DNA of 64,000 nucleotides, from positions 89,174 to 153,173 of the forward strand of contig NZ_JARESG010000011.1 in assembly GCF_029076445.1 (NCBI RefSeq), read 5' to 3'. The stretch is from Pseudarthrobacter naphthalenicus (GTDB taxonomy: Bacteria > Actinomycetota > Actinomycetes > Actinomycetales > Micrococcaceae). Shown piece by piece: positions 32,194-39,976 of the stretch (position 1 is the stretch's first letter; every line of letters begins with the position of its first letter). The notes below the pieces were generated by a model. That model did not search any database. It saw only the letters and a program-made list of their open reading frames with translations, and was not told the DNA's origin. The position numbers and the translations under genes are program-made.

Positions 32194-35100
32194 CTAGCCC
32201 TTCGCGCCGTTCAGGCAGTGGCGATAGGCGGCCATGGCGCTGCCGTAGTTGACCTGGCCAACGAGGTCGCCGGGGCGTGCGGGCTTGACCGGTGCCGTGC
32301 AGACCGGCTGGGCCGGGACACTGGCCGCCACCTTGACGTCAGTCCTGACCACGGTGCCGGACTCGACGGCGGTGAGCACCAGGGTGCCCGTTCCCGCGGC
32401 CGCTCCTGCCGGCACCTGAAGGTCCACCGTGGCCGCGCCCGCAGTGACCGGCACGCTGCCGAGCAGGGTTACGGTGCCTGCGGCGTCGGTGAACTCCGCG
32501 CGCAGCGAGGTGTTGACCGGGCTGCCCAGCGACGTCAGGTCCAGCTTGGATACCGCCAGGGTGATGGCGTCCCCGGCCTTGACCTCGGCGGCCGTGGTGT
32601 TGACCACGGCGACGGAGCGGCGGGCGAAGTCCGGCGAAACCGGGCTTTGCGCCTGCAGGTACTTGATCCACGCGTCGCGGTCGATCAGGCCGGAGTCTTT
32701 GGTGGTGGCGCCTTCCTTGAAAATCCGAAAGTTGTCACCGCCCTGGGCCAGGAAGCTGAACGTTCCCACACGGTAGGACTTCGCGGGATCGATCAGGGCG
32801 TCGCCCACCCGGATCGAGGTGATCCGGTCACCGGCGGCACGGGAAGCGTCGTAGGTGTAGTTGACGTTCTTGGACAGGCCCAGCTGCAGGTAGGCGCGGC
32901 TGGGAACCGTGCCGTCGGCGTTGGTCTGCCACTGCTGCTCCAGCAGGACCTTGAACTGCGCGCCGGTCAGGGACGTGGTCCACAGGTTGTTCACGAACGG
33001 CAGTACTGCATTCGCCTCGGCGTAGGTGATGGTGCCGTCCGGTGCGTAGTACAGCTCGTTGCGGAGGCCGCCGGCGTTGACGACGCCGATTTCTGCGCCC
33101 CCGAGGTTCGTGTCCTTGAGTGCATCCACCAGCGAGTCCGCCACGAGGTTGCCCAGCGTGGATTCGCTGCCGCGGTCATCGCGCTTGGCCGGACCGCCGG
33201 CGGGATCCGGCGAGAACGCCGTGGTGATGTCCTTGGTTACCGAACCGATGGGCTGGTTGCCGACCTCGGCCGCGGCGGCGAGGGCCTTCTTGACGATCGC
33301 ATCAACAGCCGCGACCCGCGGGTACTCCTTCACCAGGTCGGAGGCCAACGCTGTGGTGCGCTTGACGTTGCCGGCCTTGTACGCGGTGACGTTCTTGGTG
33401 GCAGTGTCCACGGTCAACTGGATCTGGCCGATGTTCTCGCCGTAGTTTCCGGTCTGGACAACCGGGCGGGTCTTGCCTGCCTGGCCCGGAACCGGGGCGT
33501 CCCAGGCGTATTCCTTGTGCGTGTGGCCCGTGAAGATGGCGTCCACGTCTGCGGAGGTTTCGTTGACGAGCTTGGCGAACGGGCCGCCGGCTGCGAGTTC
33601 CTGCTCCAGGGTGGCGCCGTCGGGGGTACCGGATCCGGCGCCGTCGTGGTTTTCAGCGATGATCACGTCGGCGAGGTTCTCCGCCGTGATTTTTGCTGCT
33701 GCCCGGTTGATGGCCTCCACCGGGTCACCAAAGTCCAGGTCTGCGATGCCGCCGGGGCTTACCAGGGAGGGGACTTCCTGGGTGACGGTGCCGATGACGG
33801 CCACCTTCACGCCGTTCATGTCCAGAACCGTAAACTCGGGCAGGGCCGGCTCGGTGGTGCCCTTCTTGTATACGTTCGCACCCAGGTACGGGAACGCGGC
33901 GTTGCTGCCGCCCGCGATGACGCGGTCGCGCAGGTCTGCCCAGCCGCCGTCGAACTCGTGGTTGCCCACGGCGGAGGCTTTCAGTTCCAGGGCGTTGAGG
34001 ACGTCGATGGTGGGCTGGTCCTTGGCGACGGCCGAGGCGAACAGCGAGGCGCCGATGTTATCCCCTGCGGACAGCAGGGCAGTTGCACCCGGGGAAGCCT
34101 TGGCGCGCAGCTGCTCGATGGTCCCGGCGAACTGAACGGTGTTCGAGTCGATGCGTCCGTGGAAGTCGTTGATGCCCAGGAAGTTCAGGTCAACGCTGGC
34201 GGGTGTGGCGGGAAGATCCAGGCCCACCACCACGGGGTCGTGGTCGCTGGCGCGGAACTGGTCCGGCGCGTAGTAGTTGGTGACGTTGTTGTTGTACCGG
34301 CTGTACTCGAGCGCCACGGATTCAACGGAGTTGATGTTCCAGATGTCCGCGCCCGTGACAACGGCGTTGGCCGCCGGTGAGGCGACGATGTGGTCCAGGG
34401 AACCCACCAGGCCGCCGAAGAGGTAGGAGTGCTTCGCGGATCCGTCGGCGTTTTTGGCTTTCTCGTCCTGGTTGACGTACCCGGCGGATCGGAACACGTT
34501 CATCGGGTCTTCGTGGGCGTAGGAGTTGAAGTCGCCGATCAGGAAGACCTTGTTGGTGCCCTTGGACTTCTGCAGTTCGTCCGAGAAGGCCAGCAGGGAC
34601 TGCGCCTGGGCAGTTCGGGCCAGGTTTGAGGCGCCCTGGCCTTTGTCCGTGTCCTCCGGGGTGGCTGCGGAGCCCTTGGATTTGAAGTGGTTGGCGATGG
34701 CGATGAACTTCTTGTCCTCGGCAGCACCGACGGGCTTGAAGACCTGGGCGAGCGGCTTGCGGGCATTGGCGAAGGCGGTGGTGTCGTTGAGGATGATTGA
34801 CTCGCCCACCGGCTCTGCACTGGCTTTCTTGAAGATGAAGGCGGTACGGATCATGTCCTCATCGGCCAGCGGGGGAGCGTTCGCGGGTGTGCGCACGTAG
34901 TCCCAGATGCCGGGGGTTTCAATGTTCAGGGCGTCCACCAGTTTGGCGAGGGCATCGTCCCGGTTCTTGCCGAACTGAGCCGAGTTTTCGACTTCCATCA
35001 GGGAGACGACGTCGGCACCGGACTTCGAGATGGCGGCAACGATCTTGTCCTGCTGGCGTTTGAAGTTCTCGGCGTTGGCGGCACCGCGGACGTCGCAGCC

Positions 35101-36756
35101 GCCGCTGACGGTGATCGGGTTGCCCGCCCGGTCGGTGTAGAACTTGCAGCCGGCGATCGTGTCGCCGGTGGTGGGGAAGTAGTTCAGCACGTTGAAGGAG
35201 GCGATCTTCAGGTTGCCGCCCACGGTGGCCGGAGCTTCGGAGCGCGTGGCGCCGAACGTGGCCGGCTGGACAGTGTCCTTATTGGCCTCGGTGAGGTGGG
35301 TCAGAGGCTGGAATTTCCAGGAGTTGTTTGTGTAGCCGAGCACCACGTTGGTGGTGAACGTCGCGGGGGAGCCGACGCGGACGGGGTCCGTGGCCGTCAG
35401 GTACGGGAGAACCTGCGCCTTGGTGCTGGCGTCCTTGAGGAAGTTCGTGCTGGAGCCGTCGTCGAGCTTGATGCCGCGGGCGGCGTTGTCCGCCACCGCG
35501 GCGTTGTATTCCGCCGAACCGAAGGGCGCGACGGCGGTGGGCTGGACCAGGGGAGTGGTCCCGCCGGCCAGGCCGATCTCACCGTACTGGTTCAGGCTGT
35601 AGTTGTCCGTGACAGTGAGCGGTCCCTGGGGTGCCAGCAGCATTCCTTCGAGGGATTCCCGGAAGGTCTCGTTGGCCGGCAGCGTGAACGTGGTGGGCTT
35701 GACCTCGGGGGCAGCCTCAGCGAGCTTGGTGAGGCCAGCAGCAGCGTTGACGTTGAGCTGTGTCATGCCGAAGTACTCGCTGACGACTCCGGTGACCTGA
35801 ACGTAGTCTCCGGTCTGGACTGCAGCCGCGGTGGCGGGGGAGTACACAAAGATGCCGTCGGAGGCAGCGTGATTGGTGGCCGTCAGGTCACCGCCGGTGC
35901 CCGCGGTCTGGAGGTAGTAGCCGTTCAGTCCGCCGGTGGGGAAGACTGCGGTGACCTTCCCCTGGGTGGTGACAGTAGCCCCGGTCAGCGGGCTTTCGAC
36001 GCCGGTGCCCTGGATTTCTGCGATGGTCTTCAGGACCGGGGTGCCCGGGTCCACGGGGGGATCGACCGGCGGGTCCACTGGCGGATTCGCCGTGCCGGCG
36101 CCCTGGGGAGTGATGGTTGCGCTGAGCGTGAAGTCGGCGGAGTTGTTGTTGCTGTCCGCGAAGCCGGTGCGGTTCAGGCTCTTGACGTCCGTGTTGCCCG
36201 CCGGTGCCGTGGCGGCCTTGGTTTCGAACGTGTTTGACGCGCCGTACCCCAGCAGGTCTGCGACGCCTGCCGTCTCGATGACGGAGCCGGTGGCGAGGCC
36301 GGTCAGGGCCGTAGCCTGCTTGGCCAGGACGATGGTTCCGCTGGCGCCTGAGGGGTTGAAGTTTCCGGCATCGACGTCGGCGGCCGGCAGGTCCGGCGCC
36401 GTTGAGGTGCTGTTGTTGGTGCTGCCCTTCACCAGGAAGTGGCCCTTGGCCGGAATGGAGCCGGCCAGCGGGGCGACACCCGTGGGAGCGGCCGTGCCGG
36501 GGGCGGCACGGTACTGGACGGACCAGCCGTCAAGCGGGACCGGGGCATCCGAGGTGTTGTACAGTTCCACGAACTTGTTCTTGTAGGCCGCTCCGGCGCT
36601 GCCGCCGCTGAGATAGGCCTCGCTGATCACAACGGGTGAGGTGCCGGCAGCTGGTGAGACCTCCGCTGCGGCGGCAGGCACCGCTGCCAGCGGAGCTGCG
36701 ATGAGCCCCACAGACAGCGCGGTGCCCAGCGCTAATTTCCAAGGTGTGTTTTGCAT
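32194..36756 (-). CDS. Secreted ExeM/NucH-type nuclease fused to 5'-nucleotidase
   Basis: 1520 residues, exported. Signal peptide ~1-31 ending in AAPLAAVPAAAA. Then a lamin-tail domain (~38-190; SPVVISEAYLSGG), a Pro-rich linker with PPVDPP repeats (~235-245), an OB-like domain (~250-500), an endonuclease/exonuclease/phosphatase domain (~510-850; LKIASFNVLNYF, SLMEVENSAQ, GDFNSYAHEDP, SDHDPVVVG), a metallophosphatase (~855-1130; LNFLGINDFHGRID, SAGDNIGAS, GNHEFDGG, TGHTHKEY), a 5'-nucleotidase C-terminal domain, and a C-terminal beta-rich tail. It would degrade extracellular DNA and dephosphorylate the nucleotides, so one secreted chain could yield nucleosides and phosphate. No LPXTG or anchoring helix is present. 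Confidence 0.93.
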   Translation of the reverse strand: MQNTPWKLALGTALSVGLIAAPLAAVPAAAAEVSPAAGTSPVVISEAYLSGGSAGAAYKNKFVELYNTSDAPVPLDGWSVQYRAAPGTAAPTGVAPLAGSIPAKGHFLVKGSTNNSTSTAPDLPAADVDAGNFNPSGASGTIVLAKQATALTGLATGSVIETAGVADLLGYGASNTFETKAATAPAGNTDVKSLNRTGFADSNNNSADFTLSATITPQGAGTANPPVDPPVDPPVDPGTPVLKTIAEIQGTGVESPLTGATVTTQGKVTAVFPTGGLNGYYLQTAGTGGDLTATNHAASDGIFVYSPATAAAVQTGDYVQVTGVVSEYFGMTQLNVNAAAGLTKLAEAAPEVKPTTFTLPANETFRESLEGMLLAPQGPLTVTDNYSLNQYGEIGLAGGTTPLVQPTAVAPFGSAEYNAAVADNAARGIKLDDGSSTNFLKDASTKAQVLPYLTATDPVRVGSPATFTTNVVLGYTNNSWKFQPLTHLTEANKDTVQPATFGATRSEAPATVGGNLKIASFNVLNYFPTTGDTIAGCKFYTDRAGNPITVSGGCDVRGAANAENFKRQQDKIVAAISKSGADVVSLMEVENSAQFGKNRDDALAKLVDALNIETPGIWDYVRTPANAPPLADEDMIRTAFIFKKASAEPVGESIILNDTTAFANARKPLAQVFKPVGAAEDKKFIAIANHFKSKGSAATPEDTDKGQGASNLARTAQAQSLLAFSDELQKSKGTNKVFLIGDFNSYAHEDPMNVFRSAGYVNQDEKAKNADGSAKHSYLFGGLVGSLDHIVASPAANAVVTGADIWNINSVESVALEYSRYNNNVTNYYAPDQFRASDHDPVVVGLDLPATPASVDLNFLGINDFHGRIDSNTVQFAGTIEQLRAKASPGATALLSAGDNIGASLFASAVAKDQPTIDVLNALELKASAVGNHEFDGGWADLRDRVIAGGSNAAFPYLGANVYKKGTTEPALPEFTVLDMNGVKVAVIGTVTQEVPSLVSPGGIADLDFGDPVEAINRAAAKITAENLADVIIAENHDGAGSGTPDGATLEQELAAGGPFAKLVNETSADVDAIFTGHTHKEYAWDAPVPGQAGKTRPVVQTGNYGENIGQIQLTVDTATKNVTAYKAGNVKRTTALASDLVKEYPRVAAVDAIVKKALAAAAEVGNQPIGSVTKDITTAFSPDPAGGPAKRDDRGSESTLGNLVADSLVDALKDTNLGGAEIGVVNAGGLRNELYYAPDGTITYAEANAVLPFVNNLWTTSLTGAQFKVLLEQQWQTNADGTVPSRAYLQLGLSKNVNYTYDASRAAGDRITSIRVGDALIDPAKSYRVGTFSFLAQGGDNFRIFKEGATTKDSGLIDRDAWIKYLQAQSPVSPDFARRSVAVVNTTAAEVKAGDAITLAVSKLDLTSLGSPVNTSLRAEFTDAAGTVTLLGSVPVTAGAATVDLQVPAGAAAGTGTLVLTAVESGTVVRTDVKVAASVPAQPVCTAPVKPARPGDLVGQVNYGSAMAAYRHCLNGAKG

Positions 36757-36983
36757 CCGCTCTAACTTTCATAGGGGTGTCCCGGATTGGGGACCCGATG
36801 GAACGCTCCCGGGTTGTGCCCAGAGGCAGGAAGCCGGACTCCGCTCCTGGTCAAGTGGGTTCCGGCACAGCAAATCAGCACTAAATGAACGCAGGGTTGA
36901 TTCCCTGTGTAGCGCTGCTTGCGGCGTGGGGTTGCAGTGTTGAAAGGTGGCCGAGCCCCCTCAGGTGTCGGCCATCACAAAAG

Positions 36984-37025
36984 AATACCGGCCGGTAGCT
37001 TTAAGGGAAGCTGCCGGCCGGTATT
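36984..37025 (-). terminator. Strong terminator after the VOC gene
   Basis: An 18-bp stem (aataccggccgg...ccggccggtatt) with one G-T type mismatch and a six-base loop. T-rich runs flank both ends (TTCTTTT on minus, TTTTTT on plus), so it can work in both directions; it insulates the VOC gene from the nuclease gene downstream. Confidence 0.85.
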
Positions 37026-37042
37026 TTTTCGAAGGAATTTAC

Positions 37043-37810
37043 TTACGCAATGATTTTGAAGATTGCTCCGGTGGGGTCCGCCAGCATGGCCACGCGTCCG
37101 AAAGGAGAGTCCTGGGGGCCGTCGAGGACGGTGCCGCCCATGGACACGGCCTTTTCGATCGAGGCGTCGGTGTCTTCCACATTGAAGTAGACCTGCCAGT
37201 TCGAGGGAACCTCGGCCGGCAGGTAGGCGGACGCGTCCATGATTCCTGCCTTGGCGGAATCTCCGGCGCCCAGGGTGGTGTAGCGGAATTCCGGAGTGTC
37301 ACTCATGACGTCCGTATCCCAATTGAAGACGTTTTGGTAAAACCTGACGGCGGCGTCGTAGTCCTTGGTGTGAAGTTCATGCCACGCGGCCGCACCGGGC
37401 TCGGCAACCAGTTCATACCCCCGCATTTCACGGGGCTGCCACACGCCCACGGCCGCGCCCGAGGCGTCGCCGAAGACTGCCATGTGCCCCTGTTCCGGGA
37501 CATCCATGGGCGGCATGAAAACCTGGCCCCCGTTGGCTGTCACTGCTTCGGCGGTGGCCGCCGCGTCGTCCGACCGGAGATAGGTGGACCACATATCCGG
37601 CATGCCAGCCTGTTCCGCATCCTTCTGCATGAGGCCGGCCACCATTTTGCCGTTCTTCCGGGCGGTGGTGTAACCGCCGTACTTTTCCTCGTCTCCGGCC
37701 TGGTACTCCCAGCCGAAGAGCTCACCGTAGAAGTGGCGCGCCTTGGCGATATCCGACGTCATCAGGTCAATCCAGCAGGGCGCGCCGGGTGTGCTCTCAG
37801 GTGCAGGCAT
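37043..37810 (-). CDS. VOC-family protein with two glyoxalase-like domains
   Basis: 255 residues. Two tandem vicinal-oxygen-chelate modules (~9-125 and ~135-250); each begins with a CWIDLMTSDIAKARHFYGELFGW or WHELHTKDYDAAVRFYQNVFNW-like block (quoted in parts). It belongs to the group of actinobacterial proteins like mycobacterial CFP30B. Most members bind a metal and small substrates, but no reaction is known here. ATG at 37810 with GAAAGAG 8 nt upstream. Not in an evident operon; terminators lie on both sides. Confidence 0.9.
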   Translation of the reverse strand: MPAPESTPGAPCWIDLMTSDIAKARHFYGELFGWEYQAGDEEKYGGYTTARKNGKMVAGLMQKDAEQAGMPDMWSTYLRSDDAAATAEAVTANGGQVFMPPMDVPEQGHMAVFGDASGAAVGVWQPREMRGYELVAEPGAAAWHELHTKDYDAAVRFYQNVFNWDTDVMSDTPEFRYTTLGAGDSAKAGIMDASAYLPAEVPSNWQVYFNVEDTDASIEKAVSMGGTVLDGPQDSPFGRVAMLADPTGAIFKIIA

Positions 37811-37912
37811 AGTGGACTCTTTCGTTGAAGGGGTGGCGACACGAATGACCCTATGCGGGGGCCCTGACAGTTTCAATGGCCCGTTGACCGCTGCATTAGC
37901 CCCGGAAACGAC

Positions 37913-37950
37913 GGAACCCCGGTCCGCCATTGCTGGCGGACCGGGGTTCC
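37913..37950 (-). terminator. Terminator after tRNA-Ser(TGA)
   Basis: Perfect 16-bp inverted repeat (ggaaccccggtccgcc/ggcggaccggggttcc) with a six-base loop, six bases past the tRNA 3' end on the minus strand. Followed by GTCGTTTCC. Confidence 0.82.
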
Positions 37951-37955
37951 TGTCG

Positions 37956-38043
37956 CGGAAGGTAAGAGATTCGAACTCTTGGTACGGGGTTACCGCACAC
38001 TAGTTTTCAAGACTAGCTCCTTCGGCCGCTCGGACAACCTTCC
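37956..38043 (-). tRNA. tRNA-Ser (anticodon TGA)
   Basis: 88 nt class II tRNA. Acceptor GGAAGGT/ACCTTCC, anticodon loop CTTGAAA with TGA (reads UCA/UCG), a long variable arm and T-arm AGAGTTCGAATCTCT. CCA not encoded. Confidence 0.95.
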
Positions 38044-38152
38044 CTAACGAGTAGTGTTTCATAGGCAGTTGGCTGCAACAAAACAGAGTCTGCCGCGCCT
38101 CCGGTGCAGACTGGTTTCCGGGGCACGAATTAGCTAGAAAACGGGAGTTGCC

Positions 38153-39136
38153 ATGAAAGCCGTCTACATCGCCGAACCGGGTGGCCCGGAGGTGCTGGAA
38201 GTCCGCCAAGTTAGCGATCCGGTCCCCGGGCAGGGCGAAGTGTTGATCGACGTCGTCGCTGCGGGCCTGAACCGCGCAGACGTGCAGCAGCGGCGGGGCT
38301 TTTATCCGCCGCCGCCCGGCGCATCGGAGATCCCCGGGCTCGAGGTTTCGGGCAGGATCGCGGGCTTCGGGCCCGGCGTCGCCAAGGCCTTCTCGGTGGG
38401 AGACAAGGTTGTGGCCCTGCTGGCCGGCGGGGGTTACGCGGAAAAGGTTGCCGTGCCCGCCGAGCAGGTACTGAGGATTCCCGACGGCGTTGACCTGGTC
38501 ACTGCCGCGTCCTTGCCGGAGGTGACGGCCACGGTGTATTCGAACCTGATCATGACGGCCCAGCTGCAGCCGGGCGAGACCGTCCTGATCCACGGCGCCA
38601 CCGGGGGCATCGGCACCATGGCCATCCAGCTGGCCAAGGCCTTCGGCGCCAAGGTGGCCACCACAGCAGGGACAGACGAGAAAGTGGGCACGGCCAAGGC
38701 TTTCCTGGGCGCGGACATTGCCATCAATTACAAAGAGGAAGACTTTCCGGACAGCCTGCGCCGTCAGAACGACGGCAAGGGAGCCGACGTCATCCTCGAC
38801 GTCGTAGGGGCCAAGTACCTGGCGCAAAACGTTGATGCGCTCGCCGATTACGGCCGGTTGGTGGTGATTGGACTGCAGGGCGGGGCCAAGGGGGAGCTGG
38901 ATCTCGGCCAGCTCCTGCGCAAGCGCGCCGCCGTGGTGGCCACGGCCCTGCGGCCGCGCCCGGTCGAGGAGAAGGGCGCCATCATGAGTGCGGTGCGCGA
39001 ATCGGTCTGGCCGCTGATTGCTGACGGCAGGATCCGCCCGTTGGTGGCTAAGACCTTCCCGCTCGAGCAGGTCAGCGAAGCCCACCGGTATTTCGACAGC
39101 GGCGATCACGTGGGCAAGATTCTGCTGGTGATGTAA
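38153..39136 (+). CDS. NAD(P)H:quinone oxidoreductase (zeta-crystallin-like MDR)
   Basis: 327 residues. Medium-chain dehydrogenase/reductase without zinc sites: N-terminal YIAEPGGPEVLEVRQV, the NRADVQQRRGFYPPPPG loop typical of quinone oxidoreductases, and the nucleotide-binding VLIHGATGGIGTMAIQLAKAFGAKV. It reduces quinones with NAD(P)H. ATG at 38153 with GGGAG 6 nt upstream. A PadR regulator gene begins two bases after its stop, so the two are one transcription unit and the quinone oxidoreductase is probably part of a stress response controlled by that regulator. Confidence 0.92.
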   Translation: MKAVYIAEPGGPEVLEVRQVSDPVPGQGEVLIDVVAAGLNRADVQQRRGFYPPPPGASEIPGLEVSGRIAGFGPGVAKAFSVGDKVVALLAGGGYAEKVAVPAEQVLRIPDGVDLVTAASLPEVTATVYSNLIMTAQLQPGETVLIHGATGGIGTMAIQLAKAFGAKVATTAGTDEKVGTAKAFLGADIAINYKEEDFPDSLRRQNDGKGADVILDVVGAKYLAQNVDALADYGRLVVIGLQGGAKGELDLGQLLRKRAAVVATALRPRPVEEKGAIMSAVRESVWPLIADGRIRPLVAKTFPLEQVSEAHRYFDSGDHVGKILLVM

Positions 39137-39138
39137 GG

Positions 39139-39765
39139 GTGTCCATCCGCCACAGCCTCCTCGCCCTGCTGCAGGACCAGCCGCGCTATGGCTACCAGCT
39201 CCGCGTTGAGTTCGAGAACCGCACCGGCGCCACCTGGCCGCTGAACATCGGGCAGGTCTACACAACCCTGGACCGCTTGGAACGCGACGGGCTGGTCAGC
39301 AACGACGGCGGCGACGGCGAAGGCCACGTGGTCTACAGCATCACTACGGCAGGGAAGGCTGAGGTGGAGGGCTGGTTTGCCGCCCCCGTGGAGCGCGCCA
39401 ACCCGCCGCGCAATGAGCTCGCCATCAAACTCGCGCTCGCCGTGACCCTGCCCGGCGTGGATGTGCAGGCCATCATCCAGGCACAGCGGGTGGCCTCCAT
39501 CCGCGCGCTCCAGGACTACACCAAGTCCCGGCGGGACACCGCCGCTACTCAGCGGGCGGCGGACACCGCCTGGCTGCTGGTGCTCGATTCGCTGATCTTC
39601 CAGACTGAAGCGGAGGTCCGCTGGCTGGACCTGTGTGAAGCGAGGATGGTGCAGCAGGCGCAGGCTGCCTCCCTGGGCGCGACCGGCCAGGCGGGTACCC
39701 GCAAATCGTCCAACGGGGTCACGCCGGAAGAGGCTCACCCGCTCTCAGCGGAAAAGCGGAGGTAA
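39139..39765 (+). CDS. PadR-family transcriptional regulator
   Basis: 208 residues. PadR winged helix at the N-terminus (SIRHSLLALLQDQPRYGYQL, GQVYTTLDRLERDGLV, ITTAGKAEVEGW), with a helical C-terminal half of the PadR-2 (Vir) type and a Ser/Thr/Ala-rich tail. The start is GTG, 2 nt after the stop of the quinone oxidoreductase gene, so translation is probably coupled. PadR proteins sense phenolic or lipophilic compounds and repress detoxification genes; here the likely target is its own operon. Confidence 0.9.
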   Translation: MSIRHSLLALLQDQPRYGYQLRVEFENRTGATWPLNIGQVYTTLDRLERDGLVSNDGGDGEGHVVYSITTAGKAEVEGWFAAPVERANPPRNELAIKLALAVTLPGVDVQAIIQAQRVASIRALQDYTKSRRDTAATQRAADTAWLLVLDSLIFQTEAEVRWLDLCEARMVQQAQAASLGATGQAGTRKSSNGVTPEEAHPLSAEKRR

Positions 39766-39976
39766 GTGGCCGTCACGCTCCGTTATGGAGTTGGGTCTTT
39801 GCCAAAGGCCGGCGCGGGCCTACGGTAAGAGGCACGAGGTCCGTCACTGAGCGCCTCCAGCCTGCCGTTCACCGCATGGACGCCGACCGCTGGCGCAGGG
39901 CTGCGTTTGCGGCTGGGCCGCATTGGTAGGGTGCCTTGGAGCAACCGATCGAAGCAGGAATTCTCGAGGAGGAGAC

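Noticed and set aside
32164..34380. 738-residue open frame antisense to the nuclease/nucleotidase gene
   Set aside because: Composition of a shadow frame; the minus strand encodes continuous recognised domains.
38000..39265. 421-residue minus-strand frame over the quinone oxidoreductase
   Set aside because: It runs through tRNA-Ser and the oxidoreductase gene; no recognisable product.
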